Shown here: positions 56,672-64,000 of the stretch, in pieces | Layout: each line of letters opens with the position of its first letter | How positions within the stretch are numbered: the stretch's first letter is position 1 | NCBI GenBank assembly: GCA_018228685.1 | Contig: CP073691.1 | Span: 930,001-994,000, forward strand | Direction of reading: 5' to 3' | Length of the DNA: 64,000 bases | Origin: Clostridiaceae bacterium Marseille-Q4149 | GTDB taxonomy: Bacteria; Bacillota; Clostridia; Oscillospirales; Oscillospiraceae | Notes under the pieces: model-generated | Database searches by the model: none | The model's input: the letters and a program-made list of their open reading frames with translations, nothing else | Told to the model about the DNA's origin: nothing | Made by a program: the position numbers and the translations under genes

Positions 56672-59600
56672 TCAGCTTACATAGGCGGTGGTGTGGGCCA
56701 CCAGGTTCTGTCTGGTATTGCCGTAGACATGGATGAAGTAAGTGCCCTTGTCCCGGTGCTGGGACAGGTTCACGGTATAGGACCAGTCGCCGTTGGACTG
56801 CCTGACCGCCTGGTACCACTGCAGGTCGTCCTGGCCGTTGGCTGCGCCCCAGGTGGGGAACCAGACCTTCGTCAGATCGCTGCGGCCCGTCAGGGTCACG
56901 GTCATATAGCGGCCGCCGTCGTGGAGGCGGGTCCATACCTGGGGGGACACCACCTGGGACACGGAGGCGGTGGTGTGGGCCACCAGGTTCTTCTTGTTGT
57001 TGCCGTAGGCGTGGAGGAAGAAGCCTCCCGCGCTCTTGTGGTTGGCCAGAGGCACCCGGCAGGTCCAGGAGCCGTCCGGCTGCTTGGTGGCCTCGTACCA
57101 GCGCAGATCGTCCTGGCCGTTCACGGAGCTCCAGGTGGGGAACCAGACCTTCGTCAGGTCGCTGCGGCCCGCCAGGGTCACATCCAGGTACCGCCCATCG
57201 GCGGACAGCACCGCCTGCATGCCGGAGCGGACCGGCTGGGGGGGCTGTTCGGGCTGGGAAGGCTGGGAAGCCTGAGGTACGGTAACGGTGGTGTGGGCCA
57301 CCAGATTCTTCTTGTTGTTGCCGTAAGCGTGGATGAAGTAGACGCCGGTGCCGGAGTGGTCCGACAGGGCGATGCGGCAGGTCCAGGAGCCGTCGGTCTG
57401 CCTGGCGGCCTCATGCCAGCGCAGGTCGTCCTGGCCGTTCACGGCGCTCCAGGTGGGGAACCAGACCTTCGTCAGGTCGCTGCGGCCCGCCAGGGTCACA
57501 TCCAGGTACCGCCCATCGGCGGACAGCACCGCCTGCATGCCGGAGCGGACCGGCTGGGGGGGCTGTTCGGGCTGGGAAGGCTGGGAAGCCTGAGGTACGG
57601 TAACGGTGGTGTGGGCCACCAGATTCTTCTTGTTGTTGCCGTAAGCGTGGATGAAGTAGACGCCGGTGCCGGAGTGGTCCGACAGGGCGATGCGGCAGGT
57701 CCAGGAGCCGTCGGTCTGCCTGGCGGCCTCATGCCAGCGCAGGTCGTCCTGGCCGTTGACCTGGCTCCAGGTGGGGAACCAGACCTGGGTCAGGTCGCCG
57801 CGGCCCGTCAGGGTCACGTCCAGATAGCGCCCGTCGGCGGACAGGGCGGCCTTCATCTCCGGCCCAGGGATCTTCTCCACATAGGCGGTGGTGTGGGCCA
57901 CCAGGTTCTTCTTGTTGTTGCCGTAGGCGTGGATGAAATAGGTGCCGGTGGTGTTGTGGCGGGACAGGGCCACGGAATAGGTCCAGGAGCCGTCGGCCTG
58001 CTTCTTGGCCTCGTACCACTGGAGGTCATCCTGGCCGTTCTTCTCGCTCCAGGTGGGGAACCAAACCTGGGTCAGGTCGCTGCCGCCGGTGAGGGTCAGG
58101 TTCAGATACCGTCCGTCAGCGGACAGGGCCGCCTTCAGGGCGGGCTTTTCCGGCTGCACCAGGTTGTCCACCACCACGGTGCCGTGGTCCAGCAGACCCT
58201 GGGGCAGGCCGTTCTGATTGTAGACATGGACCATATAGGTGCCGGTTTCCTGGTGGTTGGTCAGGGGCACCTCGGCCACCCAGCGGCCATTCTGCTGCTT
58301 GGCCTGATACCAGTGCAGGTCGTTCTGGCCGTCCTGCTGGCCCCAGACGGCGAAGCGCAGGGAGGTCTGGCTGGGAGCGGAGTAGGTCAGGTACATCACC
58401 GTGCGGCTGGCGTTGAAGTAGTACCCCAGCTGCTGGGGACGCACGGTGGGGGTAAAGGCATTGGCCCGGCCGGCGAGCCAGGTGCGCACCCGGCTGAGGG
58501 CCTCGTCATAGGTGGGGGCGAAGGGGGTGCCGCCGGGCTTGGGATTGGCGGCGCCCAGGGTGCTCCAGCGCAGGTAATTCAGGTCGGCGGAGACGCCGAT
58601 CTCGTCCCGCAGACCGTCCACCTGACCGGCCATGCCGGTGAGCACCGGCTTATACCGGGTGTACAGCTCCTGCACCCGCTGATAAAACGCCGGGATGTTC
58701 AGCATCTTCTTCATCAGCACAGAGGTGCTGCTGGCGTTGTAGTCGGTGACCTTTTCGTTCTTGTTGCCCATGCAGGTATCAAAGTCCCACAGGGGGCCCA
58801 CATGGAGCACGTCGGACGCGCCGTCCTGATACCAGAAGAAGCTGGTGAAGAAGGACTCGCCGTTGAGAACGTACTCGTTCATCAGATAGTAGCGGGCCAG
58901 GGAGTCCACGTCGATCATTTCATTGAGCTGGCTCAGGGACAGATTTTCCCAGCCCTGGGAGGTCAGCGCCGTGGTCAGGCGGGTCATGGCCGTCTGGAAA
59001 TTGGTCATGGCCTGCTGAATGTGTTCGTCGTCCTCCTCCACGATCTCCTTCAGGGCGAAGTAGCTGTTCAGCCGACCCTCGAAGAAATAGTGGTCCTCGT
59101 CCGTGGCGAAGCCGTTGTCCAGCTCGAACATGGCCCCGGCGGGGTCCTGCAGGTTCAGGCGGCCCTTGCCGATCTCGGCCTTTTCGCCCAGCAGGTACAC
59201 GCCCAGGTACTGGCCGTCTATCCACAGGTCCACATATTGATATTCCGTCACGAAGGGAAAGCCCATCTGCTCCGCCGCGTCATACACCAGCCGGGTGCGG
59301 ATCATGCTGTCGTCGGAGGCGTTGGCCAGCAGAATCCACTTCTTGGCGGCGGGCATACCCAGCACGGAGGTCTTTTTGCTGAACTTGATCTGGTAGGGCT
59401 TTTTGGCGTATTCCCGCCAGGTGGAGTTGCCCCGGCCCTTGATCTCCACGGCGCCGGTGAGGACGTCGTCCCCGTCCGTCAGCACCAGGTCGTTGCCGGG
59501 ATACTTCACGTCCTTGTCCTGGTGGATCTGGTCCAGGGTGGTACCGTTGAGGGTCAGCCGCAGGCTGGGCAGACTGCTCTGCCGCAGGCACACCGTCTCG

Positions 59601-59938
59601 GTTCTGCCGCCCTCCAGGGTCAGGGTCACCCGGTCACGGTCGGCGAAGGCCCCGGTCAGGGTGCCGCCCTCCCGGTCCAGGGCGCCGGCGGAGGCCGCCG
59701 TTACCCTGCCGCTGAAGGACAGGACCGTGTCCGCCGGGCTTTCGTCCCTGGGCAGGAACAGGTACCACACCCCGTCCTGCTCGGACCGGCAGCCCTGGTT
59801 GGTCCACTGCCGGGCATCCACGGTCCAGCAGCGGAAATCGTTGTCTCCGGCGAAGGCCGTGGCTGTCAGCAGCACCGTCAGCAGGAGGGCCGCCAGCAGC
59901 GCCCACAGCCAGGCGCCGGATTTTTGGATCACTTTCAT
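56672..59938 (-). CDS. Secreted CotH kinase-like protein with GBS Bsp-like repeats
   Basis: CotH proteins are atypical, secreted kinases first known from spore coats. The 1088-aa protein has a signal peptide (1-30) and a CotH domain about 120-500 containing KGRGNSTW (167-174), KKPYQIKF (179-186), WILLAN, YLGVYLLGEKAE and the metal-binding GPLWDFDTCMGN. Six GBS Bsp-like repeats follow to the C-terminus, with linkers including one rich in Gln and Pro (SQPSQPEQPPQP, twice). ATG 59938 has GGGAG 8 nt upstream; the frame is open to 59980. Its promoter is at 60022-60050. The NAGPA/phosphatase gene starts 71 nt downstream, so both form an operon. Confidence 0.9.
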   Translation of the reverse strand: MKVIQKSGAWLWALLAALLLTVLLTATAFAGDNDFRCWTVDARQWTNQGCRSEQDGVWYLFLPRDESPADTVLSFSGRVTAASAGALDREGGTLTGAFADRDRVTLTLEGGRTETVCLRQSSLPSLRLTLNGTTLDQIHQDKDVKYPGNDLVLTDGDDVLTGAVEIKGRGNSTWREYAKKPYQIKFSKKTSVLGMPAAKKWILLANASDDSMIRTRLVYDAAEQMGFPFVTEYQYVDLWIDGQYLGVYLLGEKAEIGKGRLNLQDPAGAMFELDNGFATDEDHYFFEGRLNSYFALKEIVEEDDEHIQQAMTNFQTAMTRLTTALTSQGWENLSLSQLNEMIDVDSLARYYLMNEYVLNGESFFTSFFWYQDGASDVLHVGPLWDFDTCMGNKNEKVTDYNASSTSVLMKKMLNIPAFYQRVQELYTRYKPVLTGMAGQVDGLRDEIGVSADLNYLRWSTLGAANPKPGGTPFAPTYDEALSRVRTWLAGRANAFTPTVRPQQLGYYFNASRTVMYLTYSAPSQTSLRFAVWGQQDGQNDLHWYQAKQQNGRWVAEVPLTNHQETGTYMVHVYNQNGLPQGLLDHGTVVVDNLVQPEKPALKAALSADGRYLNLTLTGGSDLTQVWFPTWSEKNGQDDLQWYEAKKQADGSWTYSVALSRHNTTGTYFIHAYGNNKKNLVAHTTAYVEKIPGPEMKAALSADGRYLDVTLTGRGDLTQVWFPTWSQVNGQDDLRWHEAARQTDGSWTCRIALSDHSGTGVYFIHAYGNNKKNLVAHTTVTVPQASQPSQPEQPPQPVRSGMQAVLSADGRYLDVTLAGRSDLTKVWFPTWSAVNGQDDLRWHEAARQTDGSWTCRIALSDHSGTGVYFIHAYGNNKKNLVAHTTVTVPQASQPSQPEQPPQPVRSGMQAVLSADGRYLDVTLAGRSDLTKVWFPTWSSVNGQDDLRWYEATKQPDGSWTCRVPLANHKSAGGFFLHAYGNNKKNLVAHTTASVSQVVSPQVWTRLHDGGRYMTVTLTGRSDLTKVWFPTWGAANGQDDLQWYQAVRQSNGDWSYTVNLSQHRDKGTYFIHVYGNTRQNLVAHTTAYVS
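57127..57757. repeat. Perfect tandem duplication, period 318 bp, inside the CotH gene
   Basis: Bases 57127-57439 and 57445-57757 read as identical over 313 bp. The period of 318 bp is exactly 106 codons, covering one GBS repeat and its Gln/Pro linker, so the frame is preserved. Neighbouring repeats are clearly diverged, which makes this a recent duplication. Confidence 0.9.
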
Positions 59939-60021
59939 GCATCTTTCTCCCATCTGAAAGGATAGAGCGGCTGCGGGCAATTTTACACGATAATGCGCCG
60001 CTGTTCCGCTAATTACACTCT

Positions 60022-60050
60022 ATTATAACAGGCACACTGCGAAATATCAA
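60022..60050 (-). promoter_or_regulatory. Sigma-A promoter of the CotH-NAGPA surface operon
   Basis: On the minus strand TTGATA (60050-60045) and TATAAT (60027-60022) with a 17-nt spacer, about 80 nt before the CotH start codon. No gene lies in 59939-60101. Confidence 0.85.
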
Positions 60051-60101
60051 CCGCTTTTTGCTGCGTGCCCGCCAAAAATCAGGTAAATTTTTGGATGAAA
60101 C

Positions 60102-60148
60102 GCATAAAATAAGAGCTCCCGGCGCGGCCGGAAGCTCTCATTTTATGC
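60102..60148 (-). terminator. Terminator of the XRE regulator gene
   Basis: A long hairpin with outer arms GCATAAAAT (60102-60110) and ATTTTATGC (60140-60148), continuing inward through AGAGCT and CCGGC with single mismatches. It starts 16 nt after the regulator stop at 60165 and insulates the surface operon. Confidence 0.87.
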
Positions 60149-60164
60149 AATTATGGGGATCCAC

Positions 60165-60587
60165 TCAGTCCTCGCGGCTAGCCAGCACGTTCATGGAAAC
60201 GGGCTCGTCGTTGGCAACGGGGGCAGACAGATTGACGCTGGAATAGCCGCCCCGCAGGTCGGAGCCATCCTCAAACGTCTTGGTGCAGCGGTCATACTCC
60301 ACCTGTATCACGGAGGCGATGGTGTGGCGGCCATAGTCGTCCAGCTTGGCGTACTGGTCCAGGATCCGCTGGGTGTCCTCCGTCAGGTGGATGTTCTCCT
60401 CGCCCAGGGCGCAGATGCCCAGTGTGCGGCAAATCTGGACCACCGTGTCAAACGAAGAACCGCCGATGCCGTTGTGCAGTGCGCTGTTGATGGTGGACAG
60501 AGGAATGCCAACTGCAAAAGCAAACTGCCGGACGCTCTTGTACTGGCGGGAAATTTCGTCCCGTACGATGTTGGTAAGTTTGTCCAT
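60165..60587 (-). CDS. XRE-family helix-turn-helix regulator
   Basis: A 140-aa DNA-binding protein. The N-terminal Cro/CI-type domain (1-65) contains KSVRQFAFAVGIPLSTINSAL, the helix-turn-helix with recognition helix, then GGSSFDTVVQICRTLGI. The rest (70-140) is a helix and an acidic, flexible tail that I cannot assign. Start at 60587: GAGGG is 8-9 nt upstream, and the frame is open but unsupported to 60773. It lies just upstream of the surface operon on the same strand but is separated from it by a terminator. It could control itself, the surface operon or the diverging YihY-trkA genes. Confidence 0.85.
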   Translation of the reverse strand: MDKLTNIVRDEISRQYKSVRQFAFAVGIPLSTINSALHNGIGGSSFDTVVQICRTLGICALGEENIHLTEDTQRILDQYAKLDDYGRHTIASVIQVEYDRCTKTFEDGSDLRGGYSSVNLSAPVANDEPVSMNVLASRED

Positions 60588-60612
60588 AATTCGACCCTCT
60601 TTACTGTAGATT

Positions 60613-60671
60613 CCAGAAGCAGCTTTGCTTCCGGATAAACTAATTATAACAAGCCGTACGAGAAATCGCAA
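60613..60671 (-). promoter_or_regulatory. Promoter and candidate operator of the XRE regulator
   Basis: On the minus strand TTGCGA (60671-60666), a 17-nt spacer and TATAAT (60648-60643). Just downstream, over the expected transcription start, lies a 22-bp imperfect palindrome at 60613-60634 (arms CCaGAAGC and GCTTCcGG). Its position fits autorepression. Confidence 0.65.
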
Positions 60672-60799
60672 TAGGGAAACGTGAAAAATAATAATTTTTT
60701 TACAATCTGCCGCTATAAATAAATCCGTATGGGGGCAATTTCCTCTTTTCATTTGGGCACCTGTGTGATACACTGTACAGGATAGGGGGGAGGGCTCCT

Positions 60800-61672
60800 G
60801 TGAAGAAAAAGTGGTCGCCCCGGACGGCTGCGGGGCAAATCACGGTGCAGCTGGTGCGCCGGTATTATCTGCATGACGTGGGCCGGGACAGCGCGGCCCT
60901 GACCTATTATCTGCTGTTTGCGCTGTTTCCGCTGCTGGTGTTCATCAGCACCCTGCTGGGCATCCTGAAGCTGGACGTGGACAGCGTGACCCAGATGCTG
61001 TCCCAGATCGTTCCGGCGGACGTGATGTCGGTGCTGGAGTCGTATCTTGAATATGTGTCCGCCAACGCCAGCCGCCAGCTGCTGTGGTTCAGCCTGATTT
61101 TCTCCGTCTGGTTCCCCATGCGGGCCACCAGCTGTCTGCTGCACTCCCTGCGCAAGGCCTTCGGCCTGGGTCCGCCCCGGAAAATGCTGGTCAATCAGCT
61201 GGGGATCCTGCTGTTCACCGTGTGGCTGATCCTGACCATCGGACTGACGCTGCTGCTGGTCACGGTGGGCCGCCGGGCGCTGGAGTTTCTCTCCGGCCTC
61301 ATCGAGCTGCCGGCGGGGTTCATCGACCTGTGGAGCTATCTGCGGTTTATCGTTCTGGGCGTGGTGATGTTCCTGATGCTGACGGTGCTGTATATGCTGG
61401 CACGGGGGCAGCGGCGGCCTTTGAAGGAAGTGGCTCCCGGGGTGGGCATCTCCCTGGCGGCGTGGATGGTCCTGTCCCTGGCCTTTTCGTATTATGTGGA
61501 GAATTTTGCCAATTATTCCGTGCTGTACGGCTCCATTGCCACGATTGTGGTGGTGCTGCTGTGGCTCTATATGAGCGGCACGGTGCTGATTATGGGCGCG
61601 GAGTACAGCGCCGTGATACTGCGCCGTAGGCGCAGTCGGCTGCCGGAGAGCAGCGGAGAGGAGCAAGCATGA
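60800..61672 (+). CDS. YihY/BrkB-family membrane protein
   Basis: A 290-aa integral membrane protein with about six helices. It has RDSAALTYYLLFALFPLLVF at residues 29-48 and near the end GSIATIVVVLLWLYMSGTVLIMGAEYSAV, both typical of the YihY family (once mis-annotated as ribonuclease BN). The function of the family is unsettled; transport or envelope integrity have been suggested. The GTG start follows a GGGGGGAGGG tract. Translation is coupled with trkA by ATGA, which may link it to ion homeostasis. Confidence 0.9.
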   Translation: MKKKWSPRTAAGQITVQLVRRYYLHDVGRDSAALTYYLLFALFPLLVFISTLLGILKLDVDSVTQMLSQIVPADVMSVLESYLEYVSANASRQLLWFSLIFSVWFPMRATSCLLHSLRKAFGLGPPRKMLVNQLGILLFTVWLILTIGLTLLLVTVGRRALEFLSGLIELPAGFIDLWSYLRFIVLGVVMFLMLTVLYMLARGQRRPLKEVAPGVGISLAAWMVLSLAFSYYVENFANYSVLYGSIATIVVVLLWLYMSGTVLIMGAEYSAVILRRRRSRLPESSGEEQA

Positions 61673-63027
61673 AGATCATCATTGTGGGCAACGGCAAGGT
61701 GGGCTATGCCATTGCCCGGCAGCTGGCGGTGGAGGATCACGACATCACCATCGTGGACGACGACGCCGCGGCCCTGCACCGGGCCGACAGCACCCTGGAC
61801 GTGATGTGCGTGGAGGGCAACGGCGCCAGCATCAGCGTGCTGGACGCGGCGGGGGTCCGCGGCGCGGACCTGGTCATCGCCGTCACCAATCTGGACGAGA
61901 CGAACCTGGTGTGCTGCCTGATCGCCAAAAAGCTGGGGGCACAGCACACCATCGCCCGGGTCCGGAACCCGGAGTACCGCCGGGACGCCGGGATGCTGAA
62001 GCGGGAGATCGGCCTGGATATGCTCATCAATCCCGACCTGGGAGCGGCCCGGGAGATCGCCCGGATCCTGAGCTTCCCGGCGGCCTTCTCGGTGGAGCCC
62101 TTCGCTGGAGGGCGCATCGACATGATCGGCTTCCGGGTGACGGAGGAGGACTCCCTGGCGGGGGTGTCCCTGAACGATTTCCATCGCAACCGCCTGGCGG
62201 AGGTGCTGATCTGCGCCGCTCACCGGGGGGACGACATCATCATCCCAGACGGCTCCTTTGTGCCCCGCAGCGGGGACAAGCTGTACATGGTGGGCACCAA
62301 GGCGGAGCTGCAGAAGATGCTGCGGGGCATCGGACGCACCCTGCAGAAGGTGAAGAACGTGTCCATCCTGGGCGGCAGCCGCATCACCATGTACCTGACC
62401 TGGGAGCTGGCCCGCAGCAATACCAAGGTCCGGATCGTGGAGATGAAGCACGACAAGTGCCTGCGTCTGTCCGCCGAGCTGCCCGGGGCCATGATCATCG
62501 AGGGCGACGGCACCGACGCCGACCTGATCGAAAGCGAGAACATTTTCGAGACCGACGCCTTTGTGGCGCTGACGGACCGGGACGAGGAGAACCTGCTGAT
62601 GGCGCTGACGGCCCAGCGGGCCGGGGTGCCCAAGGTGCTGACCAAGATGACCCGTCCCAACTACATGGACCTGGTGCAGGAGACGAAGCTGGGCAGCATC
62701 ATCAGCCCCAAGGACCTGACCTCCAACCAGATCACCCGCTATGTCCGGGCCCTGGCCAACTCCCAGGGCAGCACCGTGGAGAGCCTTTACAAAATGCTGG
62801 ACGGCTCCGTGGAGGCGTTGGAATTTACCGCCACGGCCTCCAGCCGGTCGGTGCTGGACAAGCCCCTGAAGGATCTGACCCTGAAAAAGGGCGTGCTGCT
62901 GGCGGCCATTGCCCGGGAAAACAAGATCATCATCCCCGGCGGTCTCACCACCATCCAGGAGGGGGACCATGTGGTGGTGGTCACCAAGTCCCAGGTGTTC
63001 GACGACCTGACAGACATCCTGCTGTAA
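61669..63027 (+). CDS. trkA: Trk potassium-uptake regulatory subunit TrkA
   Basis: The nucleotide-sensing ring of Trk potassium channels. The 452-aa protein is a duplicated RCK unit: the first NAD-binding fold starts MKIIIVGNGKVGYAIA, with Asp at the end of strand 2 (TIVDDD). A TrkA-C domain lies at about 140-220, the second fold starts VSILGGSRITMYL near 232, and a second TrkA-C lies at about 375-452. The second glycine loop is degenerate (GGSRIT). The channel partner TrkH is not next to it: a perfect terminator follows. Confidence 0.95.
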   Translation: MKIIIVGNGKVGYAIARQLAVEDHDITIVDDDAAALHRADSTLDVMCVEGNGASISVLDAAGVRGADLVIAVTNLDETNLVCCLIAKKLGAQHTIARVRNPEYRRDAGMLKREIGLDMLINPDLGAAREIARILSFPAAFSVEPFAGGRIDMIGFRVTEEDSLAGVSLNDFHRNRLAEVLICAAHRGDDIIIPDGSFVPRSGDKLYMVGTKAELQKMLRGIGRTLQKVKNVSILGGSRITMYLTWELARSNTKVRIVEMKHDKCLRLSAELPGAMIIEGDGTDADLIESENIFETDAFVALTDRDEENLLMALTAQRAGVPKVLTKMTRPNYMDLVQETKLGSIISPKDLTSNQITRYVRALANSQGSTVESLYKMLDGSVEALEFTATASSRSVLDKPLKDLTLKKGVLLAAIARENKIIIPGGLTTIQEGDHVVVVTKSQVFDDLTDILL

Positions 63028-63040
63028 GTAAATAAAACGA

Positions 63041-63081
63041 GCAAGCAAAAACCTCCGGCCTGGCCGGAGGTTTTTGCTTGC
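63041..63081. terminator. Bidirectional terminator after trkA
   Basis: A perfect 20-bp inverted repeat (63041-63060 with 63062-63081) with a 1-nt centre. AAAAA and TTTTT tracts lie within the arms. It also serves the small minus-strand gene that follows. Confidence 0.93.
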
Positions 63082-63099
63082 CGGATAGCCGAAGCATGG

Positions 63100-63267
63100 T
63101 CAGGGCCGCGTCTGTCTGGCGCGCCGGAGTGCCGCCAGACGGTCCCATGCCCCCATGCCCGGGCGGTAGACCAGCTCGCCGATGGCCACGCCGAGAACCG
63201 CCGCCGTTATCAGGGGGATCGTCAGCATGGCGATGTTGGACCGGGCCAATCGTTTTTGGATGGTCAT
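63100..63267 (-). CDS. 55-aa membrane protein resembling a sensor-kinase N-terminus
   Basis: A short open frame: MTIQKRLARSNIAMLTIPLI, one hydrophobic helix (about 13-31), then a basic tail ending RRARQTRP. The first 25 residues strongly resemble the start of membrane histidine kinases of the form LxxRLxxSNxxMxxIPxL. Here a stop follows soon after the first helix, and no HAMP or kinase domain is encoded nearby. It has a good ribosome site (GGGAGGAG, 8 nt) and an extended -10 promoter at 63298-63303, so it may still be expressed. It may be a remnant or a bona fide small membrane protein. Confidence 0.6.
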   Translation of the reverse strand: MTIQKRLARSNIAMLTIPLITAAVLGVAIGELVYRPGMGAWDRLAALRRARQTRP

Positions 63268-63297
63268 GAGAACCACTCCTCCCTTATAGTCAGGCTG

Positions 63298-63303
63298 ATT
63301 ATA
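63298..63303 (-). promoter_or_regulatory. Extended -10 promoter of the 55-aa membrane protein
   Basis: Minus-strand TATAAT preceded directly by TGG (extended -10). The -35 region is poor. The start codon is 30 nt downstream. Confidence 0.55.
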
Positions 63304-63346
63304 CCACAGAATGCGGCGGCTGTGGTTAAATAATCCTTAAACAAGG

Positions 63347-63374
63347 TTGCTTTTCCGGACAAAAATGGTATGAT
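63347..63374 (+). promoter_or_regulatory. Promoter of the FHA-domain gene
   Basis: TTGCTT (63347-63352), a 16-nt spacer and TATGAT (63369-63374) with TGG directly before it. The start codon is 43 nt downstream. It diverges from the promoter at 63298. Confidence 0.7.
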
Positions 63375-63417
63375 AGACATGACGCGAAAGACAACGGACC
63401 GAAGTGGAGCGTAAACT

Positions 63418-64000
63418 ATGACGGCATTTCTGCAACAATATATTTCCCCGGCGCTGCCGGTGATCCTGTGGCTGTTCCGGGGCGTGACCGCCGGGCTGGC
63501 GGTGTGGCTGCTGGTGCGGTGCTGCAAGTCCCTGTTCCGGGGCCGGGACCGGGAGAGCTGGGGCTTTGTGACCCTGTCCAACGGCGCGCGGTACGAGCTG
63601 TATCACTGGGAGAACGTCATCGGCCGGGCCCGGCGGGCGGATATCCGGGTGAATTTTCCCTCCGTGTCCCGGACACACGCCATTTTGCAGCGGGACGACG
63701 GCGGGATATGGCGGGTCGACCCCATCAACCGCAGCAGCGGGGTGCTGCTGAACGGAAAGCGGACGCTGGTGCCTGCCAGTCTGAACCCCGGGGACTCCAT
63801 CGCCCTGGGCGGGGTGGAGCTGTTCTTCTTCCCGTCGGAGCAGCCCCAGCACACCGGGCAGCCTAAAAAGCGGCCCAGCCCCGTGGGCAGTCTGTGGCTG
63901 CTGACGTTTATCCAGCTGCTGCTGTGGGGGCAGTTTGCCCCGGGCTTCGGAGCGGAGAACATCTATCCCGTCAGCGCGGGCTTTTTCGGCCTGTGCGGCC
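63418..64000 (+). CDS. FHA-domain membrane protein, probably FtsW/RodA-type, N-terminal part
   Basis: The first 194 codons of a gene cut by the window end. An N-terminal membrane helix (about 10-38) is followed by an FHA phosphopeptide-binding domain (about 48-142), with VIGRARRADIRV, the conserved SRTHA and NRSSGVLLNGKR. A second hydrophobic segment begins at about 160 (GSLWLLTFIQLLLW). In Clostridia this arrangement usually continues into an FtsW/RodA/SpoVE glycosyltransferase, but that part is outside the window, so the extension is an inference. The FHA domain would make it a candidate target of PrkC. GGAG is 9 nt before the ATG. Confidence 0.78.
   Translation, partial: MTAFLQQYISPALPVILWLFRGVTAGLAVWLLVRCCKSLFRGRDRESWGFVTLSNGARYELYHWENVIGRARRADIRVNFPSVSRTHAILQRDDGGIWRVDPINRSSGVLLNGKRTLVPASLNPGDSIALGGVELFFFPSEQPQHTGQPKKRPSPVGSLWLLTFIQLLLWGQFAPGFGAENIYPVSAGFFGLCG

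Noticed and set aside
52482..59965. Long plus-strand frames (1367 and 1102 codons) opposite the two surface proteins
   Set aside because: Repetitive Gly/His/Val sequence reflecting the repeats on the other strand, with no ribosome site or domain.

Overview
The window is GC-rich, densely packed DNA from a spore-forming, Gram-positive member of the Clostridia. The 16S rRNA reads like an Oscillospiraceae (clostridial cluster IV) sequence. Agreeing with this are SpoIVB, a PrkC kinase with PASTA domains, AddAB rather than RecBCD, Mini-RNase III and RqcH. The genus cannot be fixed from the sequence alone. Genes are closely spaced, and many start codons overlap the preceding stop by four bases (ATGA, GTGA or TTGA).

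Layout. 1-7460: a plus-strand housekeeping operon, priA(end)-def-fmt-rsmB-rlmN-prpC-prkC-rsgA, joining translation initiation, rRNA modification and Ser/Thr phospho-signalling. 7499-8467: a small minus-strand operon (HAD phosphatase plus an unknown 87-aa protein). 8593-14307: a complete rRNA operon, 16S-tRNA-Ala-tRNA-Ile-23S-5S, with three tandem promoters, processing stalks around 16S and 23S, and a terminator. 14562-26349: an exopolysaccharide locus containing the priming sugar transferase, two glycosyltransferases, a Wzy-like polymerase, a Wzx-like flippase, LicD, the four dTDP-L-rhamnose genes and an acyltransferase placed between rfbB and rfbD. 26486-33330: addB-addA, followed by the 3' scrap of a lost membrane-protein gene. 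33590-38388: spoIVB and a very large exported M14 peptidase with a sortase-like tail. 38527-42421: coaX, thiN, a flavin-binding Nim-like protein, a superoxide dismutase and a DegV protein. 42577-44546: an ECF sigma factor with a PepSY-bearing membrane anti-sigma partner. 44775-49600: polA-mrnC-rqcH. 49682-59938: two giant secreted proteins with the same GBS Bsp-like repeats. 60165-64000: an XRE regulator, a YihY-like membrane protein and TrkA, an orphan fragment resembling a sensor-kinase N-terminus, and the start of an FHA-FtsW-type protein cut by the window edge.

The most unusual part is 49.7-59.9 kb. One secreted protein has a CotH kinase-like domain. Its operon neighbour joins a phosphodiester glycosidase (NAGPA) domain to a metallophosphoesterase. 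Both carry the same family of C-terminal surface repeats. This could be a surface module that adds, uncovers and removes phosphate on glycans or proteins. The second gene is broken by a frame change just before its repeats, and the first contains an apparently perfect 318-bp tandem duplication, so the locus looks actively rearranging (or is prone to assembly error).
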